Shown piece after piece: positions 1 to 9,403 of a stretch of 64,000 bases of DNA. How positions within the stretch are numbered: the stretch's first letter is position 1; each line of letters starts with the position of its first letter. This DNA comes from Cytophagales bacterium. GTDB lineage: Bacteria > Bacteroidota > Bacteroidia > Cytophagales > Cyclobacteriaceae. The notes beneath the pieces were generated by a model. The model was not told the DNA's origin, did no database searches, and saw nothing but the letters and a program-made list of their open reading frames with translations. The DNA lies in the NCBI GenBank assembly GCA_025358885.1, contig JANYHW010000178.1, forward strand, positions 1 through 64,000, given 5' to 3'. The position numbers and the translations under genes were made by a program.

Positions 1-494
1 GATGCGTCGATCTGACGATCGCCTACGTTGAGAATGAATCCTCCAATCAACTCCTTGTCAACTTTTTCAGCTATTTCTACTTGTTTCTTATCACTTAGTT
101 TCTTCACCATGGCTTCGATGCTTTCGCGCAAAGACTTATCCATGGGGATCGTTGTTGTGATAGTGGCTTTGCCTATTTGCTTGAACTCATTGTATGCATT
201 GTGAAATTCGTCTGCTATGGCTGGCAATATTGGTTCACGATTTTTCCGTGTAATGATCTCAATGATAGCCATCGTGAGGGGATTCACTTTGCCAGAAAAA
301 ATCTTACTTAGCACAGATTTCTTTTTTTCGTGCCGAATGACAGGACTTTTGAGCATTACGGTAAACGCCCTGTTCTCCTTGCACACCCTGGAAAACAGCA
401 ACATGTCCTGATGTACTACATCCAACACACCCTTTTCCACAGCAAGGTCAAGGAGGGACTTTACGTATCGGGCAGCAACACGTTGATCGGCCAT
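1..494 (-). CDS. atpH: ATP synthase F1 subunit delta (partial, C-terminus beyond window)
   Basis: This is the delta subunit (OSCP equivalent) of F1Fo ATP synthase, part of the peripheral stalk that joins the b subunit to the alpha/beta head. The ATG at 494 gives an N-terminus MADQRVAARY typical of the family. The frame stays open to position 1, where the translation reads GFILNVGDRQIDA, close to the usual C-terminal strand, so only about 15-20 residues are missing. The start lies 4 bases after the atpF stop, as expected for the order atpB-E-F-H. The gene was not in the ORF track because it is truncated. Confidence 0.93.
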   Translation of the reverse strand, partial: MADQRVAARYVKSLLDLAVEKGVLDVVHQDMLLFSRVCKENRAFTVMLKSPVIRHEKKKSVLSKIFSGKVNPLTMAIIEIITRKNREPILPAIADEFHNAYNEFKQIGKATITTTIPMDKSLRESIEAMVKKLSDKKQVEIAEKVDKELIGGFILNVGDRQIDA

Positions 495-498
495 TGTC

Positions 499-993
499 TT
501 AGTTCAGTTTAAGGTCCTTAATAAAACCCTCAACCAAAGATTGCTGAGCCTTGTCATCTGAAAGGTTTTTCTTCATCAGCTTTTCAGCAATTTCCAGAGA
601 GAATTGTGCCACTTGAGCGCGCACATCGCGCAAAGCGGCCTGCTTTTCAGTATTGATAATAGCTTTTGCATCCTCAATGATCTTGTCAGCATTCTTCTTA
701 GCATCCGTCTGGGCCTGGTCATGAAGGCGGCTCCCCGCTTCACGGGCTTCGCGAAGAATTTTATCGCGCTCTTCACGGGCCTCTTTGAAGACCTTCTCAT
801 TGTCAGATTTCAACGCCGCCATTTCGATCTTAGCTTTTTCGGCTGAGTCTAGAGCCGCCTGGATGGAGGTTTCCCTCTCTTTCAACGAAGCCAAAATAGG
901 CTTCCATGCTGTCTTGGCAAGGAGGAGGAACAACCCGATAAATACGACAAATTGCCAGAAAAGAAGGCCGGAGCCGGGGGTTAACATTTCCAT
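499..993 (-). CDS. atpF: ATP synthase Fo subunit b
   Basis: Subunit b is the peripheral-stalk protein that anchors F1 to the membrane. The 164-residue product has one N-terminal membrane helix (about residues 10-27, LFWQFVVFIGLFLLL). A long charged, alanine-rich coiled coil follows from about residue 35 to 140 and ends in the delta-binding C-terminus. Length and layout match bacterial b subunits. It lies between atpE and atpH. The 107-base gap to atpE is unusually long for this run of genes and contains a hairpin (see 1057-1089). Confidence 0.95.
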   Translation of the reverse strand: MEMLTPGSGLLFWQFVVFIGLFLLLAKTAWKPILASLKERETSIQAALDSAEKAKIEMAALKSDNEKVFKEAREERDKILREAREAGSRLHDQAQTDAKKNADKIIEDAKAIINTEKQAALRDVRAQVAQFSLEIAEKLMKKNLSDDKAQQSLVEGFIKDLKLN

Positions 994-1056
994 ATTGCTA
1001 TCCGATTTTGATCAAACCATTATAAAAATTCACTCCGTTCATCTGCACAGTAATAA

Positions 1057-1089
1057 AAACCTGCCCGGCCCATCGCCCAAGGCAGGTTT
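1057..1089 (-). terminator. Hairpin with U-run between atpE and atpF (attenuator or processing site)
   Basis: Read on the minus strand, AAACCTGCC and GGCAGGTTT form a perfect 9-bp stem around a 15-base loop, and the stem is followed by TTATTA. It starts about 12 bases after the atpE stop and lies before atpF. It has the form of a weak intrinsic terminator or a 3'-end stabiliser. Inside the operon it could raise subunit c output relative to downstream subunits; that function is an inference. Confidence 0.6.
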
Positions 1090-1100
1090 CAATTTGCGTT

Positions 1101-1364
<264 letters not shown>

Positions 1365-1435
1365 TTAAGTGAAACAAAATCCAGGGTTCTCCTGGAGTAT
1401 CTTTTATGTAGTTTCCTACATCAAATGCTTACACA

Positions 1436-2521
1436 TCAATGGTCATGACCATGCTCTTCCACTGCCATCCCGATGTACAGCGATGTGAACAGGGTGAACA
1501 CATAGGCTTGTATCCCCGCCACCAACAATTCAATCAGGCTGATAAAAATCACCACAATGGAAGATCCTATCCCCACAAACCAGCTATGATAAATAAAAGT
1601 CATTCCCAATAAACTCAGCAATACGATGTGGCCTGCCGTGATGGCGGCAAACAAACGAATGGTGAGAGCAAATGGCTTCGTAATAATTCCAATAAGTTCA
1701 ACTGGAAGGATGATAAACCTTATGGGAAGGGGTACGCCAGGTGTCCAAAGGATATGCATCCAGTAGTTTTTGTTACCGCTGAAGTTGGTGATGAGAAACG
1801 TGAACACCGCAAGGGTGACCGTCACGGCGATATTACCCGTAAGGTTTGCTGCACCCGGCAACAGTCCCAACAAATTCCCAAAGAGTACGAAAAAGAACAA
1901 GGTTAATAGGTAAGGCAAGTACTTTTCATATTTCGCGCCTATGTTGGGCTTTACAATTTCATCTTTTACAAAAAGTACAATAGGTTCTATAAATGACTGA
2001 ATCCCTTTCGGCGCCTTCCCGGCATTCCGCTTGTAGGCACGTGCCACGGAGGTCATCACCATGAGGATCAATGAAGCATTGATGAAAAGCATCATGACAT
2101 TCTTGGTGATCGAAAGATCCAGCACGGGTTTTCCGTCCAGCAGAAGCTTGTTTTTCATCAAAGAATAACCATTGTAAGCAACTGTTTCATGGTGCTCATT
2201 GTACAGGTTGCTTGAAGAAAACATTTCCAGTCCACGATTGGGTGAGTAGGCTATGATTGGCAGGTGGAGTGTACCGTAGTGTCCATCAAAAAAATGCCAT
2301 ATGTGGCTGTCCATCACGTGTTCGAAAATCACTTCATTCACGTTCGGTTCCTTGGCGGAGTGGGTCTCTGCTTCCTCTTCTTTTGGCACCTCGGTTGCCT
2401 GGGCAAAACCGGATTGAATTGCTCCTGTTAGGACGAAAATAAGAAGTGCAAAAAAAGCACTCTTCGTTAATGCAAATGGCTTTTTGGGGTAAGGATACAC
2501 GGTCTTGATAGTCGAGCGCAA
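1436..2521 (-). CDS. atpB: ATP synthase Fo subunit a
   Basis: Subunit a is the stator channel protein that passes protons to the c-ring. The product is 361 residues, longer than the roughly 270 of E. coli. The extra length is N-terminal: a signal-like segment (about residues 20-41) and then a charged, histidine-containing extracytoplasmic stretch to about residue 140, as is common in Bacteroidota. The essential arginine of the penultimate helix is visible as R289 in FALTIRLFAA. The C-terminus is histidine-rich (EEHGHDH). It is followed by atpE, as in the standard operon. Confidence 0.95.
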   Translation of the reverse strand: MRSTIKTVYPYPKKPFALTKSAFFALLIFVLTGAIQSGFAQATEVPKEEEAETHSAKEPNVNEVIFEHVMDSHIWHFFDGHYGTLHLPIIAYSPNRGLEMFSSSNLYNEHHETVAYNGYSLMKNKLLLDGKPVLDLSITKNVMMLFINASLILMVMTSVARAYKRNAGKAPKGIQSFIEPIVLFVKDEIVKPNIGAKYEKYLPYLLTLFFFVLFGNLLGLLPGAANLTGNIAVTVTLAVFTFLITNFSGNKNYWMHILWTPGVPLPIRFIILPVELIGIITKPFALTIRLFAAITAGHIVLLSLLGMTFIYHSWFVGIGSSIVVIFISLIELLVAGIQAYVFTLFTSLYIGMAVEEHGHDH

Positions 2522-2552
2522 AACTATTGATTAATCGACCAAAAAAAAATGT

Positions 2553-2951
2553 TTAAAGTCTTTTTTGGCCCTTCTGGGACCGTTTTTGGGCATTTATTTG
2601 TCTAAATAATACGGTGACTTCAAGGGCGGTAAAAAGGAAATAACTCATTAGAAAAAACGTCGTGTTTTTTCTGGCCTCAGGCCTATCCAGCCAGACGATC
2701 ATATAAATGAAGGCTCCAAAAAAAAGCATTCTCAAAACGGTTGCCAGCAGGTAAATCCGCACAAAGCCATCTGGCGCTTTGTTCATGGTGCGATTTGCGA
2801 ACCAATGAAGTGCGAGGTTAGATAAAACAAAAAAAATAACTATAGTCCCATAAAACGAAGGGCGTGGAAACCATCCGGCGTTACTTCCGATCATCACCAT
2901 CGCTGCGATAATCAGCCCACAGATGACAGTTTGCAATAGAATTCGAAGCAA
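2553..2951 (-). CDS. AtpI-like membrane protein of the ATP synthase operon
   Basis: The 132-residue product has about four predicted membrane helices (roughly 5-25, 35-52, 65-87 and 97-115) and a basic C-terminal tail. It lies directly upstream of atpB and directly downstream of the AtpZ-like gene, the position of AtpI-type proteins, which are accessory factors for c-ring assembly or magnesium uptake. Similarity in sequence alone is weak, so the name rests mainly on size, topology and position. The start is TTG, immediately after the preceding stop. An ATG further in (M18) would remove most of the first helix. Confidence 0.6.
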   Translation of the reverse strand: MLRILLQTVICGLIIAAMVMIGSNAGWFPRPSFYGTIVIFFVLSNLALHWFANRTMNKAPDGFVRIYLLATVLRMLFFGAFIYMIVWLDRPEARKNTTFFLMSYFLFTALEVTVLFRQINAQKRSQKGQKRL

Positions 2952-3176
2952 TTATTCCTTATTGAGATTCTTGGAGGTCTGATAAAGGATGCCTATGAAA
3001 GTCACAAGTACAAAGGTAAGCAGGAAAGCAGGAAATTTTAGTTGCAAGTATCTGTCCAATCGATAACCGGCATACCCTGCTATGCCAATCCCGCCAAGAA
3101 GTTGTGCGGCGAAGCTGCTATATCGAATGTACGTATCAGATGGCTTCCGCCCGGTAGGCGTGCGCTCCTGTTCCAT
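2952..3176 (-). CDS. AtpZ/AtpI family protein (F0F1-ATPase gene 1 family)
   Basis: The 74-residue protein has two membrane helices (about 22-40 and 48-68) separated by a short loop containing YRLDRYL. This is the hallmark shape of the small AtpZ/AtpI family found at the head of bacterial atp operons, thought to help Fo assembly or ion supply. Its first 41 bases overlap the 3' end of the bactofilin gene in another frame, so the two are probably translationally coupled. It abuts the next gene with no gap. Confidence 0.75.
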   Translation of the reverse strand: MEQERTPTGRKPSDTYIRYSSFAAQLLGGIGIAGYAGYRLDRYLQLKFPAFLLTFVLVTFIGILYQTSKNLNKE

Positions 3177-3561
3177 TGTCTGCCGACATTATGTCTTTGA
3201 TCGCTGCGCCCATCTTGCAACTTCCATTGAATACTGCTCCTGGCTCAACAACGAGTTTACCCGTCGAAATATCGCCTTGTACCACTGCAGTGGCTTTGAG
3301 CACAAGCATCTCGGATATTTCAATCTTGCCCTTTACTCCGCCTTCGACGTCCGCATTTTGCGCTGTGATGTTTCCATCTACATGACTGGAGTGACCCAGG
3401 GCAATCTTGGATTTAGATTTGATGTTGCCGTTGATGCGGCCCTCAATGCGGATGTTTCCAAAGGTTTCGATGTTTCCTTCCAACACGGTTCCCTTTCCTA
3501 TGACATTGCTTGAGTTGCTGATTTCTTCAGCCGCCTTCTTTTCCTCTTTCGTCGTAAACAT
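3136..3561 (-). CDS. Bactofilin family cytoskeletal protein
   Basis: Bactofilins are polymerising beta-helix proteins that scaffold cell-wall enzymes and help set cell shape. The central region (about residues 15-110) shows the expected rows of short strands, such as GKGTVLEGNIETFGNIRIEG followed by repeated GNI and VQGDI steps. The ORF track begins at 3621, but the first 20 residues there overlap the M23 gene. The ATG at 3561 (MFTTKEEKK) leaves an 11-base spacer and fits family length (141 residues). It follows an M23 peptidase gene, a known functional partner, and overlaps the AtpZ-like gene. Confidence 0.88.
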   Translation of the reverse strand: MFTTKEEKKAAEEISNSSNVIGKGTVLEGNIETFGNIRIEGRINGNIKSKSKIALGHSSHVDGNITAQNADVEGGVKGKIEISEMLVLKATAVVQGDISTGKLVVEPGAVFNGSCKMGAAIKDIMSADNGTGAHAYRAEAI

Positions 3562-3572
3562 GTTTTTGAATT

Positions 3573-4445
3573 TTAAAAAGTTACAAACTCTTCCGGGTTC
3601 AGCGAGTTTCCATTGTACCACAACTCAAAGTGAAGGTGTGGTCCATCCGTCATCTCGCCACTATTGCCAACAATTGAGATGATTTCACCTGCATTAACAA
3701 AACTACCAACTTTTTTCAACAATTCGGCATTGTGCTTGAAGACCGATATCAGGTTACCCCTGTGCTGTATAGCTATGACATAGCCTGCATCCTGTGTCCA
3801 TGAGGCCATGATCACAGTACCATCGGCAATTGACTTTACAGGTTCATTGGTCTTGGCTACGATGTCAACACCATAGTGGCCCTTCTTCACATCATACCGG
3901 TCGGAGATAACACCCGTGAGTGGACTGAAGAAGAAAGTTTCTCTCAGTTCACGGTACTTGCTACTCGTTAGGGTAATCAGGGATAACTCAGATTGTTCAA
4001 ACTCCTTTCTGAATTGAGAGTCTACCGGAGCAAGCTTCATACTGCTGACCGGCTTGATGGGTTTGTCTTGTCCTTTCAATGCCGCGGCCGGATCGATAAA
4101 ATTGCTGGCCGTGTCCCCGTTGAATACCCGCTTAAAATTTTGGATGAATTGGTCTTTGTTCTCTTCTTCCATGGCAAGCGAGTCAAACCTCTGCGCGAGA
4201 AGGTCAAGCTTTTTATTGGTTTCGCGCTGTTCATACCCGGGGTCAAACCATTTCGCGAGGAGGGTTTGGGCAAGAAACAGGCTACCAACAAAGACCAGAA
4301 TAAAGACAATAATGGAGAAAACAAGCAACTTGGCATAGGTGAAACCAAAGCTCGATTTCTCCTCCAAGTTATCCTCATTCCGGATTACCATTTGGTATCG
4401 GGCCGTGAGCCTCTCAGATAATGTCTTTTTAGGTGTCAAATTCAC
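3573..4445 (-). CDS. Membrane-anchored M23 family (LytM-type) metallopeptidase
   Basis: This is a zinc peptidase predicted to cut peptidoglycan cross-bridges in the periplasm. The 290-residue protein has a cytoplasmic N-terminus, one membrane helix (about 37-60), a linker, and a C-terminal M23 domain. The metal ligands are intact: H190 and D194 in GHYGVD, and H270 and H272 in GPHLHFELW. A catalytically active enzyme is therefore expected, rather than an inactive LytM activator. The start is GTG at 4445. It is the first gene of the run into bactofilin and the atp genes; M23-bactofilin pairs are known to act in cell shape. Confidence 0.92.
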   Translation of the reverse strand: MNLTPKKTLSERLTARYQMVIRNEDNLEEKSSFGFTYAKLLVFSIIVFILVFVGSLFLAQTLLAKWFDPGYEQRETNKKLDLLAQRFDSLAMEEENKDQFIQNFKRVFNGDTASNFIDPAAALKGQDKPIKPVSSMKLAPVDSQFRKEFEQSELSLITLTSSKYRELRETFFFSPLTGVISDRYDVKKGHYGVDIVAKTNEPVKSIADGTVIMASWTQDAGYVIAIQHRGNLISVFKHNAELLKKVGSFVNAGEIISIVGNSGEMTDGPHLHFELWYNGNSLNPEEFVTF

Positions 4446-4456
4446 TAAAATGTCTG

Positions 4457-4464
4457 CAAAATTA
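4457..4464 (-). promoter_or_regulatory. Candidate -7 box for the M23/bactofilin/atp run
   Basis: On the minus strand the sequence TAATTTTG matches the Bacteroidota -7 consensus TAnnTTTG exactly, 11 bases upstream of the GTG start. No clear TTG -33 element lies at the usual distance, so confidence is limited. Confidence 0.4.
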
Positions 4465-4502
4465 GATATTCTGAACGATTATAATATTGAAAATCTGTTT
4501 TT

Positions 4503-4510
4503 TACGTTTG
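4503..4510 (+). promoter_or_regulatory. Candidate -7 box for porW/sprE
   Basis: TACGTTTG matches TAnnTTTG exactly, 16 bases before the ATG at 4527. The nearest upstream TTG is only 13 bases away, shorter than the usual 17-23. It shares an 81-base divergent gap with the M23 promoter. Confidence 0.4.
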
Positions 4511-4526
4511 TAATTCAAACCCGTTC

Positions 4527-7124
4527 ATGAAGGTCCAGCTGAGGGCAATTTTTGCATTATTAACGTGCCTGGCGGCCTCCCTTAGCTGGCAATGCTCATC
4601 CAATCAAAATACCATTGCGGGCGACGTTTTTCACAATACAACGGCCCATTACAATGGATATTTCTATGCCCGTGAGAAAACACGTGAAGTAGAGAAGACC
4701 ATCCTCAAGAGTCTTGATGATGATCCAAACCAAATTCTTCGGCTCTATCCGAAACTGGATACCAACCTGGCGAAAAGCTATCGAAAGGATACGGAGGAGA
4801 TCATCAAGATGGCTTCCATTTCCATTCAGCGTCACCCCAACAGCAAGTGGCTGGATGACAATTATGTTCTTGTTGGATTGGCCCGGCTCTATGATTGTGA
4901 TTTTCAAAATGCGATTCAAACATTCAAGTTTGTCAATACCAAAAGTCATGACAGTGATTTAAGACATCGCGCGCTCGTAAATCTAATCCGGACATTCACA
5001 GAACAAGGTGAATACGAGAAAGCTGAAGAAGCATTTCAATTCCTGGAAAAAGAAAAACTTAATAAGGTCAATGGGAAAAATCTTTACCTGGAGAAGGCCT
5101 ATTACTACCAGGTGCGCGTCGACTATGATAACATGGTGAGAAATCTAACTCGCGCTGACTCGCTCCTCACTCACACAGACCGCAAAGGGAGAATTTACTT
5201 TATCATTGGACAAGTGTATCAGAAACTGGGATTCGGCTCCGAGGCCTACAATTATTACCGCAAATGTCTCGGCACCAATCCTGAATACGAAATAGATTTT
5301 TACGCGCGGTTAAATATGGCGCAGGTCGCACGCCTTGATAACTCCCGCAATGTGCGCAACATCCGTAAACAGTTTCAGAATTTGTTGTCCGATGCCAAGA
5401 ATCAGGAATTCAAAGACAAGATCTATTTCGAATTGGGTGAATTTGAACGAAAACAAGGAAATGTTTCGGAAGCCATTGAAGAATACAAAAAGTCAGCCCA
5501 TGCCGGTAAGAACAAGAGGATTCAGGGCAGTGCATTTCTGCGGGTGGGGCAGCTCTATTTTGATTCGCTTAAGAGATTCTCTCTGGCAAAGTCTTATTAC
5601 GACAGTGCCGTAAGTTCCCTGCCTAAAGAAGTCGAGAATTACAATGACATCCTCAAGCGACATGAGGTGCTGGGAGCATTCGTTCAGTACACTGAGACAA
5701 TTCAGCTGCAGGACAGCCTTCTCCTTCTAGCATCCCTGGACTCTGCCGCCCTTCGTGCGCGCATTGATTCGTCTTTTGCCTTGAAGGAAAAACCCGGCGA
5801 TCACAAGAAAAAGAAAAAAAAGAAGTCAACGGAAAGCGCAACTAACAATAACCAAAACAGTACCTTCTTCAAATCAGAATCCACGAGTACCACCGATTGG
5901 TATTTCGGGAATGCGCCAGCGGTAGCATCCGGCCAAAGCGAGTTTCAAAGAATCTGGGGCGACATCCCCCTGGAGGATAACTGGCGAAGGTCTACCCGGG
6001 CCGCCAATGCGTTGACAAGCCTTCCTTCAATTGCGACAAACGAAAATCCTGCTGCTGATGAAAAGTCTGCTTCGGCAGGGAAGAAGACGGAGAAGGCCAA
6101 TCCAGCGGAAGAAGCATACACCAAACTTTTGCCACAACTCCCGAGGACCGAACAGCAAAAACAGAAAGCTTTGGGAAAAATCGAAGAGGCCTACTTTAAG
6201 TTGGGCGACCTCTACTATTTTCAATTGACTGAAAAGGAAAACGCAGAATTGTCGTACGAGAAACTCCTGGAACGTTTCCCGGACTCATCCTTCAAACCTG
6301 AAGTCCTCTACAAACTTTACCTCATTCACAAGGAGAGAGGTGACAGTAAAGCAGAGGTTCTTGCCCAACAACTGAAAGATGAGTTTCCTTCTTCGACTTA
6401 TGCGAAGATTCTATTGAACCCTGACTATCTTAAGGAGACAAGCGTGGCACAGGAAAAGCAAAAGATGATTTACAAAGAAGCCTACGCTGACTTCCAGCAT
6501 AACAACCTCCGGGGAGCCCAGGACAAGATTCATCTCGCTCTGGGCCTCGGCGAAACGTCGTTCACCCCACAACTTGATCTGTTGTTGATTCTCATAACCG
6601 GAAAGACAGAGGATGTCACCCGGTATCAATTTGAACTGGGCGAGTATATTAAAAAGTACTCTGATGCTACTACCCACGCCTATGCTGAAACCTTGTTGGC
6701 CAGTTCAAAGACGTTTGTGGAAAAATCAGAACGATCAAAGGGTATCCGATTTAGTGCTTCCTTTGAAGAACCCCATTATTTCGTCATCGTGCATCGCTAT
6801 GAGGATAAGGCCAGTACCATTGTTGCAACGGCACTTGAGAAATTTAATGCCGATTTCTTTCGAAGCAAGAAGTTGGAAACCAGCAATCTTATTTACAATG
6901 ATCAATATGCCTTAACTTTTGTGGGCAACCTCAACAACAAGGCAGAAGCCCTGGATTATTTCAACCGATTCAGAAGTCAACTGGCGAATGGAAAGGTCTT
7001 TTCCACCTTAAATTTCCATAACTTTGTTATAACGAAAGATAATTTCAATATCTTCTACCGCAACAAAGCACTCGATGAGTACCTCAGTTTCTTTGATCGA
7101 CACTATCAAAAAGAAAATCAATGA
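4527..7124 (+). CDS. porW: PorW/SprE-type T9SS-associated TPR lipoprotein
   Basis: This is a large periplasmic TPR lipoprotein of the PorW/SprE group, needed for type IX secretion and gliding in characterised species. The 865-residue product has a signal peptide ending at C23 (a poor lipobox, SWQC), followed at once by the family's conserved opening FHNTTAHYNGYFYAREK. Tetratricopeptide-like helices run from about 80 to 390. A low-complexity lysine-rich insert (HKKKKKKKS) sits near residue 430, then more TPRs, and a conserved C-terminal domain (about 750-860, YFVIVHRYED). It is not beside the gldKLMN operon but lies only 4 kb away. Its 3' end overlaps the PBP1A start by 50 bases. Confidence 0.85.
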   Translation: MKVQLRAIFALLTCLAASLSWQCSSNQNTIAGDVFHNTTAHYNGYFYAREKTREVEKTILKSLDDDPNQILRLYPKLDTNLAKSYRKDTEEIIKMASISIQRHPNSKWLDDNYVLVGLARLYDCDFQNAIQTFKFVNTKSHDSDLRHRALVNLIRTFTEQGEYEKAEEAFQFLEKEKLNKVNGKNLYLEKAYYYQVRVDYDNMVRNLTRADSLLTHTDRKGRIYFIIGQVYQKLGFGSEAYNYYRKCLGTNPEYEIDFYARLNMAQVARLDNSRNVRNIRKQFQNLLSDAKNQEFKDKIYFELGEFERKQGNVSEAIEEYKKSAHAGKNKRIQGSAFLRVGQLYFDSLKRFSLAKSYYDSAVSSLPKEVENYNDILKRHEVLGAFVQYTETIQLQDSLLLLASLDSAALRARIDSSFALKEKPGDHKKKKKKKSTESATNNNQNSTFFKSESTSTTDWYFGNAPAVASGQSEFQRIWGDIPLEDNWRRSTRAANALTSLPSIATNENPAADEKSASAGKKTEKANPAEEAYTKLLPQLPRTEQQKQKALGKIEEAYFKLGDLYYFQLTEKENAELSYEKLLERFPDSSFKPEVLYKLYLIHKERGDSKAEVLAQQLKDEFPSSTYAKILLNPDYLKETSVAQEKQKMIYKEAYADFQHNNLRGAQDKIHLALGLGETSFTPQLDLLLILITGKTEDVTRYQFELGEYIKKYSDATTHAYAETLLASSKTFVEKSERSKGIRFSASFEEPHYFVIVHRYEDKASTIVATALEKFNADFFRSKKLETSNLIYNDQYALTFVGNLNNKAEALDYFNRFRSQLANGKVFSTLNFHNFVITKDNFNIFYRNKALDEYLSFFDRHYQKENQ

Positions 7125-9402
7125 CCTGTTGGCCATCAAACGGCCTTGGTTTCGCACCGTCATCAAATATTGCTGGATTGCGTTCTTTTGCTTCATCCTC
7201 GGCCTGCCGCTGTATGTCTATGTGGTGAAGATTGACCTGCTGGGACTTTTTGGCGGAATGCCAAGCCTGGCCGATGTGGAAAATCCATCCAATGACCTTT
7301 CTTCTGAACTGATCTCTGCTGACAGTGTTTCTTTAGGCCGGTACTTCAGGTTCAACAGAAGCCAGGTCAACTTTGATGAACTATCTGATGATCTGGTCAA
7401 CACCCTCGTACTTTCTGAGGACAAGCGATTCTATCAGCATTCCGGCCTGGATTTCATTGCTTATCTCCGTGTTGCGTGGGGACTTCTTAAGCTTGACCCC
7501 GCAGGCGGCGGCAGTACCATCACACAGCAGTTGGCCAAGAATTTATACACGCGAAACCCTGATCAGTCGCTCGACGGCACTGTGGCGAAGTTGGGCAAAT
7601 ATCCAAGACGAATTGTCCAAAAAACCAAAGAATGGATTATTTCCCTCGACCTGGAAAATAATTTCACCAAGCAGGAAATTATTGCCATGTATCTCAATAC
7701 TGCTGAGTTCAGCAACAATACATACGGTATTAAGGTGGCCAGTGAAACGTATTTTAACAAACCTCCCGACAGCCTTAACCTGCAGGAGTCAGCCCTATTG
7801 GTTGGCATGCTGCAGAATCCCACTTTATATAATCCGGTGAGAAGACCAGAGAACGCGATCGTAAAACGGAATGAGGTCCTTTATAAGATCTACGGAAGCA
7901 AATACAAGATCAACACGCGGGAAAAGTATGATTCCATTGCTGCATTGGAACTCGGGCTTCACTTTAATATTCAGGATCAGAACGAAGGTCTGGCAACCTA
8001 TTTCCGCACGGTGATCACCTCCTATTTGATGGACTTTTGCTCACAACGTGGGCTGGATTTGTGGAACTCAGGACTAAAGATTTATACTACAATCGACAGC
8101 CGGTTGCAGAAATACGCTGAAGAGGCCGTGGCTGAGCACATGAAAAAGCTACAGAAAGACTTTGAAACTCAATGGGCAGGCAAAAATCCATGGGTAGACG
8201 AAGACTGGAAGGAAATACCCGGCTTTCTAAAACTGCGAATCAAGAAGGCTCCAGCCTATAAAAATTTGGTAACAAAATATGGTGAAGGCTCAGACTCCAT
8301 CCGCATTATGCTAAATATGAAGAGGTCTATGACTGTATTCAACTGGGATGGAGAACGGGACACACTGTTTAGTTCCATGGACTCCCTTGCCTATTACAAG
8401 CGTTATCTTCAAACGGGCCTCATGTCAATGGATCCGAACACAGGTCACATCAAGGCTTGGGTGGGTGGAGTCAATTACAAGTATTTTCAATTTGATCATG
8501 TTAAACAGGGCCGCCGTCAACCCGGCTCCACGTTCAAACCGTTTGTCTATGGGCTGGCGATGGAATCCGGTTATACACCGTGCTATGTGCTTGAGGATAT
8601 TTCACCCAGTTTCAAAGTCTCCGGCGCCGTGTGGTACCCGCCAAACTTTGATGGCACCCGGGGTCACGGGGAAAAGATGACTATCCGACAAGCAATGGCC
8701 AGGTCGGTAAATTCCATTACAGCACAAATGATGAAAGCCCTCGGAGAGGAAAACGTAGTGGAATTTGCTCACCGGGTTGGAATTGAAAGTGAATTGGACG
8801 CGGTGCCTTCTTTGTGCCTCGGGGTAAGTGACGTTTCCCTATATGAAATGGTTGGTGCGTATGGAACATTTGTGAATAACGGAATTCATACCAAGCCATT
8901 CTACATTACACGGATTGAAGACAAAAATGGCAACGTCATTGAAAATTTTGTCCCCAAGACCAGACAGTCAATCAGTGATCAAACGGCGTACAAAATGATT
9001 TACATGCTTCGTGGCGGGGTGGAGGATGCGGAAGGCACATCACGGGGGATGCCCATGGACATCAGAAAGGACAATGAAGTTGGCGCTAAGACCGGCACGA
9101 CCAACCAGGCTTCCGACGGATGGTTTATGGGTATTACCCATGATCTCGTAACTGGCGTTTGGGTAGGAGGCGATGAAAGGTTCGTTCACTTCCCTACCTG
9201 GGTATTTGGACAGGGTGGACGTACCGCACGACCAATATGGGACAAGTATATGCTCAAGGCATATGCAGATCCAAGGACTAATGTGATCAAAGGAAAGTTC
9301 AAAATTCCAAAATCCGGCCTTGACATAACACTTGATTGCTCACGGTTTGAACAGCCTGACTCAATCAAAATAGACGAAAAACCCTGGGACATCAATAATT
9401 GA
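7075..9402 (+). CDS. Class A penicillin-binding protein 1A (glycosyltransferase/transpeptidase)
   Basis: This bifunctional enzyme polymerises and cross-links peptidoglycan outside the inner membrane. After a membrane anchor (about 30-52), the GT51 glycosyltransferase domain shows the catalytic glutamate E115 in EDKRFYQHSG and the GGGSTITQQLAKN motif at 144-156. The transpeptidase domain has S485 in STFK, S544-V-N and K672 in KTGT, so both activities look intact. The only early ATG is at 7075, which makes a 50-base overlap with porW and suggests translational coupling; the next in-frame Met (M62) would cut off the membrane anchor. The downstream gene uvrC begins one base after its stop. Confidence 0.95.
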   Translation: MSTSVSLIDTIKKKINDLLAIKRPWFRTVIKYCWIAFFCFILGLPLYVYVVKIDLLGLFGGMPSLADVENPSNDLSSELISADSVSLGRYFRFNRSQVNFDELSDDLVNTLVLSEDKRFYQHSGLDFIAYLRVAWGLLKLDPAGGGSTITQQLAKNLYTRNPDQSLDGTVAKLGKYPRRIVQKTKEWIISLDLENNFTKQEIIAMYLNTAEFSNNTYGIKVASETYFNKPPDSLNLQESALLVGMLQNPTLYNPVRRPENAIVKRNEVLYKIYGSKYKINTREKYDSIAALELGLHFNIQDQNEGLATYFRTVITSYLMDFCSQRGLDLWNSGLKIYTTIDSRLQKYAEEAVAEHMKKLQKDFETQWAGKNPWVDEDWKEIPGFLKLRIKKAPAYKNLVTKYGEGSDSIRIMLNMKRSMTVFNWDGERDTLFSSMDSLAYYKRYLQTGLMSMDPNTGHIKAWVGGVNYKYFQFDHVKQGRRQPGSTFKPFVYGLAMESGYTPCYVLEDISPSFKVSGAVWYPPNFDGTRGHGEKMTIRQAMARSVNSITAQMMKALGEENVVEFAHRVGIESELDAVPSLCLGVSDVSLYEMVGAYGTFVNNGIHTKPFYITRIEDKNGNVIENFVPKTRQSISDQTAYKMIYMLRGGVEDAEGTSRGMPMDIRKDNEVGAKTGTTNQASDGWFMGITHDLVTGVWVGGDERFVHFPTWVFGQGGRTARPIWDKYMLKAYADPRTNVIKGKFKIPKSGLDITLDCSRFEQPDSIKIDEKPWDINN

Positions 9403-9403
9403 C

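Noticed and set aside
2257-2442. Plus-strand ORFs across the atp genes (also 1628-1906, 785-1126)
   Set aside because: They lie fully inside well-supported atp genes on the other strand and show no family features.
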